Source of the DNA: Megalobrama amblycephala
Taxonomy: Eukaryota; Chordata; Actinopteri; Cypriniformes; Xenocyprididae
DNA: 64,000 nt
NCBI RefSeq assembly: GCF_018812025.1
Contig: NC_063062.1
Span: forward strand, 36,842,728-36,906,727
Reading direction: 5' to 3'
Position numbers and translations under genes: made by a program. Of the stretch, positions 51,376 to 63,529 are shown one piece after another (position 1 is the first letter of the stretch; each line of letters opens with the position of its first letter). Below the pieces are notes generated by a model. The model ran no database searches. It was not told the origin of the DNA and saw only the letters and a list, made by a program, of their open reading frames with translations.

Positions 51376-52247
51376 GTAAGGCGATTATTTTCCTCTCCAT
51401 TCAGTCTGTTAATGCCAGGCCGCTGGCTTAGCTTGAGCTGACATGATGGATGAATCTCATTTGCTCAGTGTTTGAAGTGAATGCTCGAGAAACAAACACA
51501 TGCAATGCTTCGATTGTAAACACTCGTCCAAAGGTAAATGTTGCGATCCGCTTTGAGATGCGCGTGAATGTCAGAATGAGTGACTTCAGAAAACACACAC
51601 ATATGTGTGATCATCTGCCTCTTAATCCACGAGCTCTGAACACACTCCAGACCCTCACACAGCAAACACTGCGAACTTTAAAACACTGTATCTATCAATT
51701 TTACAGGATGCAATGCGCTGTTTCAGAGCGTTGAAGCGCATGTTTTATGTTGCCACACAAGATCATATCTTAGTAACTATAAGGTTACTGTTTCATTATT
51801 TGTGTTTTGCTTCTAAACTGTAGGCTGTTTACTGTAGGATGGTGGTTTTGTCCAAGACAATAGATGAAGGATCACCTATGGCTGATGCACTCTAAAAATG
51901 CTGGTTAAAAACAACCCAAGTTGGGTTGAAAATGGACAAACCCAGTGGTTGGGTTAAATGTTTCTCAACCTGCTGGTCAGTTTTATTTAACTCAAGTATT
52001 GTTTAAAAATGACTATATGTCTGGCTTAAAATGAACCCAAAATAGGTTGGAAACTAAAAATCAGACACATAATTAGTAAAGGAAACAATAATAATCAAAA
52101 GCTGAACACTAATTAATAAGCAATTTAATAAATGTTTATTGTTTAATTATTATTCTTTAAACTTATAGATAAATGTTCATTTATTAAACATATTAATAAA
52201 TGTTAATTTTCAAACTATTTTTCGTTGTAAGCAAGCAATACAGTAAC

Positions 52248-52455
52248 TGGTAACACTTTATAATGTCATGCTATGAAGCATTAGTTAAGCATAGGGATGT
52301 GCAACGATTAATCGTTTGCAAAATAAAAGTCTGTGTTTACATAATATATGTGTGTGTTCTGTGTATAAAAATTATGTATATATAAATACAGACACATACA
52401 TGTATATATTTAAGAAAAATGTTAGATTTATATATAAAATATTTATATTTATATG

Positions 52456-52504
<49 letters not shown>

Positions 52505-53544
52505 AACATGCATATATTTCTTAAATTTATACATGTATGTGTGTGTATTTACATATACATAATTATTATACAAAGAACACACACATATATTACGTAAACA
52601 CAGACTTTTATTTTGCAAACGATTAATCGTTGCACATCCCTAAGCATTTGTAAATAGTTACTTCATCACTTATAAAGCATTAATAGACATTACTAAGCAG
52701 TTTATAAATACACCTATAAATGTTTTGTTCTTGATTCATGAGCATATCTATGATGAGTTTAATAATTGTATTTTCATACTTTATTAATAATCAATTTATC
52801 ATTTCTAAATTATGTATTACATTATTCACAAACCAGTTATTTAGGAGTTGTCAGTGGTTCATAAGATCATTTAGGAAGTGTAAGTAAATGATTAATAAAC
52901 TATTTAAACATTCATTTATACATCTTATTATTGATAAGTTAAGAAGTGCTTTATTAAAACATATTCCTACTGTAATTCATGATTATTCAGGTATTTATAA
53001 AACATTTAGAAGTGTTTAGTTAACTATTTTTGTGAGCTCGTCTAAAGTGAGGACTATTTATGCTTTGTGAAGCTTTTATAAATGAGATTTAAAGGTTCAG
53101 TGATCTTCTGCACTGCTGTTCTCTAATGATTTAAAGTTAGTACCGAGGTAGTTTTGACACTAGGAATATTTGTTAATAAAGCATTTAAATAACTAATACT
53201 ATATGTCTAAATAATAAGATGCATAAATGTACATTTAAATATTTTATTAATCATTTACTTACACTTCCTAAATGATCTTATGAACCACTGACAACTCCTA
53301 AATAACTGGTTTGTGAATAATGTAATACATAATTTAGAAATGATAAATTGATCATTAATAAAGTATGAAAATACAATTATTAAAAATAATTAAATATGCT
53401 CATAAATCGAGAACAAAGCATTTATATCTGTATTTATAAATGGCTTACTAATGTCTATTAATGCTTTATAAGTGATGAAGTAACTATTTACTAATGCTTA
53501 ACTAATGCTTCATAGTGTGCAGGTATTATAAAGTGTTACCCAGT
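52248..53544. mobile_element. Middle shell of the nest: foldback element with TA target
   Basis: The left tip ACTGGTAACACTTTATAATG and the right tip, mirrored, CATTATAAAGTGTTACCCAG are flanked by TA on both sides. The arms mirror through CTTCATCACTTATAAAGC and AATGATTAATAAA segments over about 450 bp each. No coding capacity. Confidence 0.8.
52293..52646. mobile_element. Innermost foldback element
   Basis: Tips TAGGGATGTGCAACGATTAA and its exact complement ending CATCCCTA. The arms continue TCGTTTGCAAAATAAAAGTC on both sides for about 60 bp, enclosing a (TA)n run at 52440-52500. AGCA (or AAGCA) flanks both ends, and the opposite arm of the middle element gives the empty site. Confidence 0.85.
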
Positions 53545-53763
53545 ATTTTTTAAACAATAGTTTGGTTAAATAAAACAAACATTTAACCCAACCACTGGGT
53601 TAAAACAACCCAATCGCTGGGTTTGTCCATTTTCAACCCAGCATTTTTTAGAGTGTAACATTGTGACAACTTACCCCTACATGCCCTACTGTTGGTTAAT
53701 TTCCTGGGCCATAAAACTGAGAACCTGACTGTATTCGTCCCTTATCTTGTTCTTCACTTGTAG

Positions 53764-56203
53764 ATTGAAAAGCTCTGAAGAACGAATAGTCGTCGCCTGT
53801 TTCCCAATGGCTGGTAAGAACCTTGAATCAGTCCATATATCTTAATTCATTACATCAACAGCAAAACAATAAGAACCTGTATTTTGCATTAATGCATTGC
53901 TTTGTTTCTGTCTGTCCCATAGAAAACAACTTTCCTCCTCTGCCTAGCTTTATTCCTCTAAGGCCGTGCTTCCATCAGGACTTTGAGGAGATTCCTGACC
54001 AGCACCGCACCACCTGCAAGAGACTCTACTACCTGTGGATCTGTGAGTCTGGAAAACACACAAAACTAACCCGATATACACAATATTTAGGTCAGATGAA
54101 GTGTTCAGATGAAAACGTCTAAAGTAGACACTCGCTAGAATGATTTGTTAGTTCTTTTAACACTGTCTTGGTGTAACTGCAGGAGGTCTGTAGAGTCATT
54201 TTAAAAGTATATGCACACAATATTAGTGTATGTCATTGATTTTTACACATATTTTGACATATAACTTGCACATGCATGTAAGACTTATTGCTGCTGCAGA
54301 AATAGCATGAAATTTCCCATAGCAGATCTATACAGGTGGAGCTGGGGAAGGTGGAGGGTTTCTGAAAGCGCGCTGCAAATTGCTACAGCAAACACTGACC
54401 AGCTATTTAAATGTTGAGCAGAGAGCTCATTGGCTGCAACAGGAACCAATCAGCTTGTGCTGTGTAGTTAAAGTCCCATCAGCCTGAGTTTCATGACAGA
54501 ACTTGGTATTTTTTCTCAGTATGAAATCTAAAGAACCTTTTGTGGACTGGAAAGATTCTATGGATGTTAGAGGTTCTTCATGGAACCACAAATGCCAATA
54601 AAGAAGCTGTATTTTTACGAGTGTACTAACATTATTGGTGATTCACACTTGATTGCATTTGTTCACTGCACTAATGAAATCAATGAGCATATTTTGTTCT
54701 GAGACGTCCTTTAGGTTTAGGGTGGTTTCAAAATGTATGTGGATCCAGCATAATTAGTGTATATACATTAATTATTGTGATTTCTTGCTGTAGATTCTAC
54801 CTGTAGCTGATCCCTCCGAAGGTATTCTTTATGTGTTGCTTTTGAGTGTGCTTTATTTATTTATTTATAATATTCTTTTCAATTTTGTTAGAAAAAATAT
54901 TTTTCATTGCATGGAACAAATCATTGTTTTTTTTTCTTTTTGTGATTTCAGCGAGTAGACTGCATGTCACAGTAGTGTGTTTATGGTGTCTGACCTTCCT
55001 TCTGTCAGCCTTATTTATCGGGTGAGCTGCTCTGGCTCAGTGTGCTCATGTGCATTTATAACCTTTGTGCAAATGCATTGCAGCAGTCCGGCTGGTGTAT
55101 TCAGGTTACTCTGCTTGGTCAAGCATTTACTCTATTTGTTGACCGCTGCATGTTCTCTCTCTGAAGTGGTGTGTGACATCATGCAGAGGTGGAGCTCCAC
55201 TCTTTCTGCTTGCTCTTATCTTTCACTCTCTCTCTATCTCTCTCACACGAGTCCATCTGTGTAAATAACCAGCACAGTTCCTAACTGAGCAGAAAGTAAG
55301 ACGTCTTCTCTTGTCTTCAGTGTATGGTGCGACTCTGCTGGTGAATTTCTTCGGCTGTTTGGCGTGGATGTTTGGAGGTGGAGGAGTGACTAACTTTGGC
55401 ATGTCAATCATATGGGTTGTTCTCTTCACCCCGTGTTCTTATGTGTGCTGGTTCCGACCCATTTACAACGCCTTCAAGTGAGCAGTCCACTCGTTTATTA
55501 CCAAATTAATACACTGTACAGTGTTTATATAGTGATTATATTTTTATTTATCATATTTTTTTTGTATTTTTTTGTATTTTATGAATAATTTTATTAATAT
55601 TTTAATGAAACAGTTATTATTATTATTATTATTAAAGTTAATATGAATACATTAATAAATAATATATTTTGTTATTAGTTAAATAATATATAATTCATAT
55701 ATTAAATAAATAAATAACAACAATATGATGATGTTGATTAATATTGTTATTATTAAAAATTAATAAATATCATGTAAATATTAATTTATAGACATATAAT
55801 TAAATAATCATCATCATTATCATCATCATATGGTAAATGTATAATGAATACATTATTATTATTTTTTTATTGTTATTTTTTATTATTTAAATTAATATTA
55901 ATAAATTAATAAATAATATATAATTCATACATTAAATAAATAACAACAATATGATGACAATGATGATGATTAAAAATTAATAAATATGTAAATATTAATT
56001 TATATACATATAATTAAATAATAATAATCATCATCATCGTTTGGTAACTGTATAATGAATACATTCTTATTTTTTTCATTATTATTGAAAGTAATATTAA
56101 TAAATTAATAAATAATATATAATTCATATATTAAATAAATACCAACAATAATAGATTTATTATACATTTAAATGATGATGATTATTATTATACAGTAATA
56201 AAT

Positions 56204-56263
<60 letters not shown>

Positions 56264-56628
56264 CATGTTAAATGTATAATGAATCCATTATTATTATTAT
56301 TATTATTTAAATTAATATTAATAAATTGATAAATAATATATAATTTGTAATGTATTAATTATATAATATATAATTCATATATTACATAAATAACAACTTT
56401 AATTGATTCATTATACATTTAACATATGATGATTAAAAGTAATAAATATCATGTACATATTAATTAATATAAATACATAATAAAATAATAATCATCATCA
56501 TATGTTAAATGTATAATGAATCCATTATTATTATTTGTTTATTTAATATATTAATTAAATATTCTTTAATTATTAATATAATTAAATTATAATTAATATA
56601 ATTATATTAATTATAATTATAATTATAA

Positions 56629-56704
<76 letters not shown>

Positions 56705-56763
56705 ATTAATATAAATAATTATATATTATTTATTTATTTATTTATTTATTTATATAAATGTAA

Positions 56764-56810
<47 letters not shown>

Positions 56811-59019
56811 ATAATAATACTAATAATAATAATAACTGATTCATAACACATTTACCATTAAGTTTATGTATTTGTTTATTTGTGTTTTTGTTTTTCAGGA
56901 CTGACAGCTCGTTCTACTTCATGGCTTTCTTCTTTGTCTTCATGGCACAAGTGTTCATTGTTATAATTCAGGCCATTGGTATTCCAGGATGGGGTGTTTG
57001 GTAAGTGCAAATGCATGCACATATTATGCAAAAAAAACAAAAAAAAAAACATAATAATTAATTCATACCCAAATATCAGGATTATGTATGCTAACTGTAT
57101 AGCTGTATGCTGATACTAGAATACTGTATGTTTTATGCTATTGTACTTTATTCATCCTTATGGTCTCATCTCTCTGTTTCAGTGGCTGGTTGGGCACCAT
57201 CTCCTTCTTTGGCACGAGTATCTTTGCCTCCATCATTATGCTAATCCCCACAATCATGTTCACTGCAGTCGCTGCCATTTCATTTATCGCGCTCACGAAG
57301 GTAGCAGGCCCTCACTGATCCGCACAGGCACATCTATTAAAGCGGGACAGGCCTCTGTGTGCCTCATTGCTCGTGCAGTCGGCCTGTCTGCCAGCAGTTA
57401 CAGCTCGTTTAGCTGACATGTATATAGAAGGCTTGGGGCTGGTCGGTTGTCTGTCGTGTGATGTGTCATTAAGCGTAATGCTGGAGCATGTAGTGGTTGT
57501 TAATTAGATGAGAGAGTAAATAAATTATTTACATTAGTATTTGTGCCTGTAGCCAGTAAAAATTGGGGATAATTGACCTACATATCTTGAAACTATGGAA
57601 GCTTGTTTCTGCCATGGAATAAAAAATAAAAAAGGTAATTGTAACTATTTATTTCACAATACTGACTTTTTTCTCGGAATTCCGAGATTACATTTCGCAA
57701 TTCTGACATTTAATCTTGAAATTATGACTTTTTTCTCCAAATATTTTTACACCTTGCGATTCTAACTTTTTTCTCAGAATTCTGACTTTTTTTCTTGGAA
57801 TTCTGACTTTTTCTCTTGGAATTCTGACTTTTCTCTTGGAATTCTGACATTTTGTCTTGGAATTCTGACTTTTTCCTTGGAATTCTGACATTTTGTCTTG
57901 GAATTATGACTTTTTCTCTTGGAATTCCGACATTTTGTCTTGGAATTATGACTTTTTCTCTTGGAATTCTGACATTTTGTCGTGGAATTCTGACTTTTTT
58001 CTTGGAATTCTGACATTTTGTCTTGGAATTCTGACTTTTTTCTCCAAATATTTTTACACCCTGCGATTCTAACTTTTTTCTCAGAATTCTGACTTTTTTT
58101 CTTGGAATTCTGACTTTTTGTCTTGTAATTCTGACTTTTTGTCTTGGAATGCTGACTTTTTTTCTTGGAATTCTGACTTTTTTCTTGGAATTCTGACTTT
58201 TTTCTTGGAATTCTGACATTTTGTCTCAGAATTATGACTTTTTCTCTTGGAATTCTGACATTTTGTCTTGGAATTCTGACTTTTTTCTTGGAATTCTGAC
58301 ATTTTGTCTTGGAATTCTGACTTTTTGTCTTGGAATTCTGACATTTTGTCTTGGAATTCTGACTTTTTCTTGGAATTCTGACTTTTTTCTTGGAATTCTG
58401 ACATTTTTGTCTTGGAATTATGACTTTTTATTTTGGAATTCTGACATTTTGTCTTGGAATTCTGACTTTTTTCTTGGAATTCTGACATTTTGTCTTGGAA
58501 TTCTGACTTTTTTCTCCAAATATTTTTACACCTTGCGATTCTAACTTTTTTTCTCAGAATTCTGACTTTTTTCTCTAAGCATTTTTACACCTTGCGATTC
58601 TCACATTTTGTCTCGGAATTCTGACTTTTTTCTCTGAATTCTGACTTTTTTCTCCAAATATTTTTACACCTTGCGATTCTAACCTTTTTTCTCAGAATTC
58701 TGACTTTTTTTCTTGGAATTCTGACTTTACATCTCGGAATTCTGACTTTTTTCTCTGAATTCTGACTTTTTTCTTCAAATATTTTTACACCTTGCAATTC
58801 TGATTTTTTTCCCCACAATTCTTAATTTTTTCTTGGAATTCTGACTTTTATCTCCGATTTTTACACCTTGAAATTGTGACTTTTTTTTTTCTTTTTTTTT
58901 TTGGAATTGTGAATTTACATTTTGCAATTCTGACATTTTTCTCCAAATTTTTTACACATTGCAATTCTGACTTTATTTTTACTGAATATTTACACCACAC
59001 AATTCTGACCTTTTTACCG

Positions 59020-59051
<32 letters not shown>

Positions 59052-59547
59052 TCTCGGAATTGACTTTTTTTCTCTGAATATTTTTTTTACTTCGTAATTC
59101 TAACATTTTTCTCTGAATTCTGAGTTTACATCTTGCAATTCTAACTTTTTACATCTCACATAAAGTTCATATCTCTAGAAAGAAAGTATGAAATGTGCAA
59201 TATAAACTATTTGCGAGGAAAGAAGTCACAATGCCCTTTCCGTGGCAGAAATAAACTTCCACATAAATCTGTGACTGATTAATATTAATGTCTTGCTCAT
59301 TATTGAGATGTTCTCCGCTTAAATAATCGTACCCTTGAATATGTGTTGTGTGTGGCAGGTTCATAACTTCTACCGAGGCAGTGGAGGCAGCATGAGTAAA
59401 GCGCAGGAGGAGTGGGTGTCTGGCGCCTGGAAAAACCCTCACGTTCAGCAGGCAGCGCAGCAGGCAGCTATGGGCGCAGCGACTGGGGCCATGCAGGGCC
59501 CACAGACACCGCAGTACTCCACACCCTCCTACGACAACACCATGTAA
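53764..59547 (+). CDS. scamp5: Secretory carrier-associated membrane protein 5-like
   Basis: Four-span membrane protein of secretory and recycling vesicles. Exons: 53764-53813 (5' UTR, ATG at 53807), 53923-54042, 55321-55477, 56899-57000, 57183-57300, 59359-59547; phases agree and give 230 aa (human SCAMP5 235). It starts [19 protein letters not shown], without NPF repeats as in SCAMP4/5. Four hydrophobic segments follow: [54 protein letters not shown], and [20 protein letters not shown]. The signature [11 protein letters not shown] between spans 2 and 3 is the SCAMP E-peptide. The tail [20 protein letters not shown] and MGAATGAM identifies SCAMP5 rather than SCAMP4. The gene is intact and transcribed away from abcc8. 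Teleosts have more than one SCAMP5 paralogue; I cannot say which this is. Confidence 0.93.
54043..55320. other. scamp5 intron 3
   Basis: Unique-looking. Short open stretches near 54977-55264 show no recognisable protein. A CT-rich tract precedes the exon 4 acceptor. Confidence 0.5.
55500..56870. repeat. AT-rich low-complexity intron with (TA)n and (TAA)n
   Basis: Nearly all A/T. A phrase like AAATGTATAATGAATACATT recurs about five times with 200-240 bp spacing, and CATCATCAT runs recur with it. (TA)n lies at about 56205-56262 and 56630-56698, (TAA)n at about 56765-56815. Confidence 0.85.
57640..59165. repeat. 1.5-kb pyrimidine-rich minisatellite in scamp5 intron 6
   Basis: Diverged 18-25-bp units of GGAATTCTGACTTTTTTCTT, with a longer block TCTCCAAATATTTTTACACC followed by TTGCGATTCTAAC that recurs at about 57735, 58043, 58513 and 58650. 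The strand is strongly pyrimidine-biased and rich in GAATTC. Minus-strand open frames ([13 protein letters not shown] type) are by-products. Confidence 0.9.
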
Positions 59548-60020
59548 AACACCACCAAACAATGAATAATCAATAGATCCAGGCCGAGCGAGAAACCTGT
59601 TATTGATCGTGACGTGATGTAGCCGGAATATGAGGTGGAACAAGCGATGCTTCGGATTTTTTGTTTTTTTTATTTAAACGTGTCTTTGTTTTGAGTTTTG
59701 TGTATTTTTTGCTGTTATGTGACAGTATTAAATTAGAAATGAGTTTATGTAGATTTGATAAGATTTACAATCAGGGAAAAGCTGAAAATATCAGGAAATA
59801 TTAAAATTTTGTATAATTTTTATAAAATATATAAAACATACAAGGGAATTTTAATAAATTATATAAACCATCCTGGAAATTAAAAAGGTAAATATTAATA
59901 TTTTGAAAATATGAATTCAGCTAGAAATTGTGAACACATTTGTCTATAAAATGATTAAATGATTAAACATTTTAAAGATGCAAATTTTTATAGTGAATAT
60001 ATTTTTTGCTAGTTATTCTA

Positions 60021-60453
60021 CACTCTAAAAAATGCTGGGTTAAAAATGGACAAACCCAGCGGTTGGGTTAAATGTTTGACCAATGTGCTGAACAGTTTTA
60101 TTTAACCCAACTATTATTTAAAAATTATTATATTGTTTAAAATGAACCCAAAATATGTTGGAAATGAACATTAATTAATAAGTTTAATGAATAATAATTA
60201 AACAATAAACATGTATTAAATTGCTTGTTAATAAATGTTCACCTTTTGATTATTATTGTTTCCTCTAGTAATTATGTGTCTGATTTCAACCTATTTTGGG
60301 TTCATATTAAGCCAGCCATATAGTCATTATTAAACAATAGTTGAGTTAAATAAAACTATTCAGCAGGTTGAGCAAACATTTAACCCAATCACTGCGTTTG
60401 TCCATTTTCAACCCAACTTGGGTTGTTTTTAATTCAGCATTTTTTAGAGTATA
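60021..60453. repeat. Family 2 foldback MITE, copy C
   Basis: Ends CACTCTAAAAAATGCTGGGT and TCAGCATTTTTTAGAGTATA, with the same inner sequence as copies A, B and D. It is within the possible scamp5 3' UTR. Confidence 0.85.
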
Positions 60454-60784
60454 AATTATTTAATCTGCTTGAAACTGCTCAAGTGAGTGTAATATGAAAT
60501 TACTTTTAAAAATATTTATTTAGTAATCATAAATGACTAGTAGACAGGTTTCTCTTTTCATTAATTCAATTTGATGTATTTTGTTTTAATTTCAGAAATA
60601 CTGTACTGTGTGTATAATGTGTAGAAATGATTTCGTCAGGTCACTGAAACATGGTTTGTGAGTATAAATGCATTACATTTGCATTACATTGAAAGGGAAT
60701 TGTGTAAATCGTTACCATTTTCAAAGACATTTTAGACATGTGATATAAAACCAGTGATACAGATTCTTGACTGTAATGAATTTA

Positions 60785-60790
60785 AATAAA
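60785..60790 (+). terminator. scamp5: Candidate distal poly(A) signal of scamp5
   Basis: AATAAA 1.24 kb after the stop codon, followed by more GC-rich sequence. A proximal hexamer at 59853 competes with it. Confidence 0.4.
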
Positions 60791-60810
60791 GCACCAATGA
60801 ATACAAGTAA

Positions 60811-62045
60811 ACCTCTTTGGGCTTCATGTGTAAAGTGTTTTGTCCAGCAGGGCGCAGTGTTGTTCTAGGCTGTTCACACTCCCTTCCCTCCCTTTCCAAG
60901 CCGGGATTTCCCCAGAGACAGCACTGACTTGCAGATTGCAATTGGACAACACCACCACCTTGTCAGACTAATAACTTGATCCTCAGTTAGGCGCAAAATT
61001 AAGCAGGCACGTTTTCAGCGTGGACATCAGCCGAGCTTGTGTCTGAGCCCAGATTAGATCGCTGAAGAAGACAACGAATGGATTTTTGTCTCACACTCTC
61101 ATCATTTGTATCTCCCTGCGCAGAGTAATGATAGGATCATTCACATTAGAGAGTATCCCAGAAGACACCAGCACTGCCAGAAACCTCACTGACATCCTCT
61201 GCTTTAGACACAGAGGCGATGTAAAATAAAACTCATAGTATGAATTATGAAGATGAGCATGTTTTCTTGCTTCCAGCTTAAATCAAATTATGGAGTAAAA
61301 ACAATAAAGTCAGCACCATCACAGTGAAACTTGTTCTTTATATCACTTATATCGGCTCAAACCTTCACGCCGGCGTTATATCACTGACAGCAAAGGCCCT
61401 GATGCTTTAGTGCTCCCGCAGATCAACCGGTGAATGACTCTAGCAAGGTCAAGGTCATGGATTGGAACTCATAATAATAAAACATACAGCTCGATGGTTA
61501 CAGCTCTATGACTGTCCTGGAAAATGTCAGAATTGTTGTTGTGTTTCATAATACAGAAGTTGATGTATCTGCAGCATTGCTACAGTTGCAGACAGTGAAA
61601 TACAATATTGTACATTCATATTAACTGTAGCAGTATTGCAACTCAGCAGGCAGTATGTCCCGTATAAGCTAAACTCTAGATTGTGAGGTGGAAATTCATG
61701 TCGTGCAGATGGGAAATTACAGTATGATCTGCCTTAGGGTCTATCTCTGAATTTCCTTTACTCCGTGATACTCACTGCGTAAAACATCTGTTCTTCTGCA
61801 GTGCGTTAGAAGGAAATGAAGTCATTCTGAACAGGGTTCGAGTTAAGTTAGTGTACGCTATACTGTAGAAAAAGAATTGTTGGTTTAACTTTAAAAAGTA
61901 AGTTACCTGAGTTTTTTTTGAGTTCTTTCAATGAAGGCCATTGATTTAATCAACAGAAACTCAATTGTTATCTGAAGCACATTAATTATGTAAGTTGATT
62001 TGACAAAAGAAAATATGTGATAAGTCATGAAAATAATTTTTTACA
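60811..62045. other. Intergenic sequence 3' of scamp5
   Basis: Unique-looking, moderately GC. No ORF, RNA gene or element was recognised. Confidence 0.5.
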
Positions 62046-62516
62046 GTGTAAAAAAAATGCTGGGTTAAAAACATCCCAAGTTGGGTTTAAAATGGACAAA
62101 CCCAGTGAATGGGTTGTTTTAAGCCAGCAGTTGGGTTAAATGTTTGCTGGGTAGTTTTATTTAACCAAACTATTGCTTAAAACTGACTATATTAAACATA
62201 AAATATTTTAGGAATTAACATTTATTAATATGTTTAAAGGATAATAATTAAAGACTAAACATTTACTCAATTGCTTATTAATAAATGTTCACCTTTTGAT
62301 TATTATTGTTGCCTCTAGTAATTATGTGTCTGATTTTTGAGTTCATTTTAAGTCAGCCATATATGGATTTTAAACAATAGTTGAGTTAAATAAAAATGAC
62401 CAGCACGTTGGCCAAACATTTAACCCAACCGCTGGGTTAAAATAACCCAATCACTGGGTTTGTCCATTTTCAACCCAACTTGGGTTGTTTTTAACCCAGC
62501 ATTTTTTAGAATGTAA
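62046..62516. repeat. Family 2 foldback MITE, copy D
   Basis: Starts CAGTGTAAAAAAAATGCTGG and ends CCCAGCATTTTTTAGAATGT; the arms mirror as in the other copies. Confidence 0.85.
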
Positions 62517-63500
62517 ATCTGGCTAACAGGGAACGTTCTCAGAACGTTCTGGCAAGGTTCTCTCAAAGTTATAAGCAAGTAACATTAAGAACACTCACTT
62601 AAAGTTATCTGGTCTTTCATAAAGTTCTCAAAACGTTAACAACATCGTTCATGGAACGTTTTTTTTCTGAAACGTTTTAGTTGGACGTTCTTCTAACATT
62701 TTTTTTTTAAATGTTACTATTTGTTTCAGAACATCAGAGAACATTCAAAGTAACGTTCCCATGAAGAATGATAAAATGGAACGAGGGCGGGGCAACCTGT
62801 CACTCACATGAGATCCACCAATAGCAAACCACAACCATCCAATCAATTTGCCACAGACAAAATCAAGCCCCGCCCTACATTTGTTCTTGTTCCAGAAGCG
62901 ATTCATGAGGATATACTTCACAGTAGGGAAGAAAAGATTGTAGCATAATATAGTATATTATATATAAGTGCACTTAAAGTGTTTTAAGAAACATAGTTAT
63001 GAAAGCATACTCTCTTTAAGTTTAAGTACACTTTTCACTTTTTTTAAAAGTATTCAAGTACACTAAAAGTTCACATTCAACACTCATTTTTCACAAGGAA
63101 AGGCTGATTCTGAGTCTCAGTCGATCCCTGCCCAAGTCTTCATTCTGTGCCCAAACATCCATAATTAACAAGCACAAGGGCTTATGGGAGTCATTCACAT
63201 GTGGGATGCAGTGCAGCACAGAGTATAGTATAAATGTAAAAAAAAAAAGAAAAATAGTGAAAGACACAACTTGTTCCTTGGGTTCTGTGGCCCTAGAGAA
63301 AGTCATTCATTCAGTGTAGCATTCTTGGCCTGCATCAATGCATGATAAAGTAATGGTGGCTGGGACGTGACTTCATCTGTTTTGGTATTCGGTCACCATG
63401 AGAGACTACAGCTGCTTTACCAGAATACTAACAAAAATATGTTCTAAAACGTTTTGTTAAGTTCTGAAAACATTCTCTGGACATTCAAAATGTCCATTTA
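62517..63500. repeat. GTTCT-rich element with a nested repeat
   Basis: GGAACGTTCTCAGAACGTTC at 62529 is partly mirrored by AAACGTTTTGTTAAGTTCTG at 63445, suggesting the ends of one dispersed element. Inside, 62780-62890 is the second copy of the 34961-35070 repeat. Confidence 0.5.
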
Positions 63501-63529
63501 GAAAAAAAAAAAATCTTTTAAAAAGTTTT

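Larger units (their letters stand above)
51889..53660. repeat. Family 2 foldback MITE, copy B, carrying two nested elements
   Basis: The left arm starts CTCTAAAAATGCTGG and the right arm ends CCAGCATTTTTTAGAGTG. The arm sequence is cut at CAATACAG-TA (about 52247) and resumes at TATTTTTTAAACAATAG (about 53543), exactly where the intact copy A reads CAATACAGCAATTTTT. It lies in the first intron of scamp5. Confidence 0.85.
59548..60810 (+). other. scamp5: scamp5 3' untranslated region
   Basis: AT-rich sequence follows the stop codon. AATAAA occurs at 59853-59858 and again at 60785-60790. The later site would put a whole foldback element (60021-60453) into the mRNA. Which site is used is unknown. 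Confidence 0.45.

Noticed and set aside
51450..51734. Plus-strand 94-codon frame just after the scamp5 first exon.
   Set aside because: No recognised domain and arginine/asparagine-rich chance composition; it sits in the intron right after a good donor.
57688..58818. Open frames of Lys/Gln/Asn/Ser repeats and, on the other strand, [19 protein letters not shown] repeats.
   Set aside because: By-products of the pyrimidine-rich minisatellite in scamp5 intron 6.
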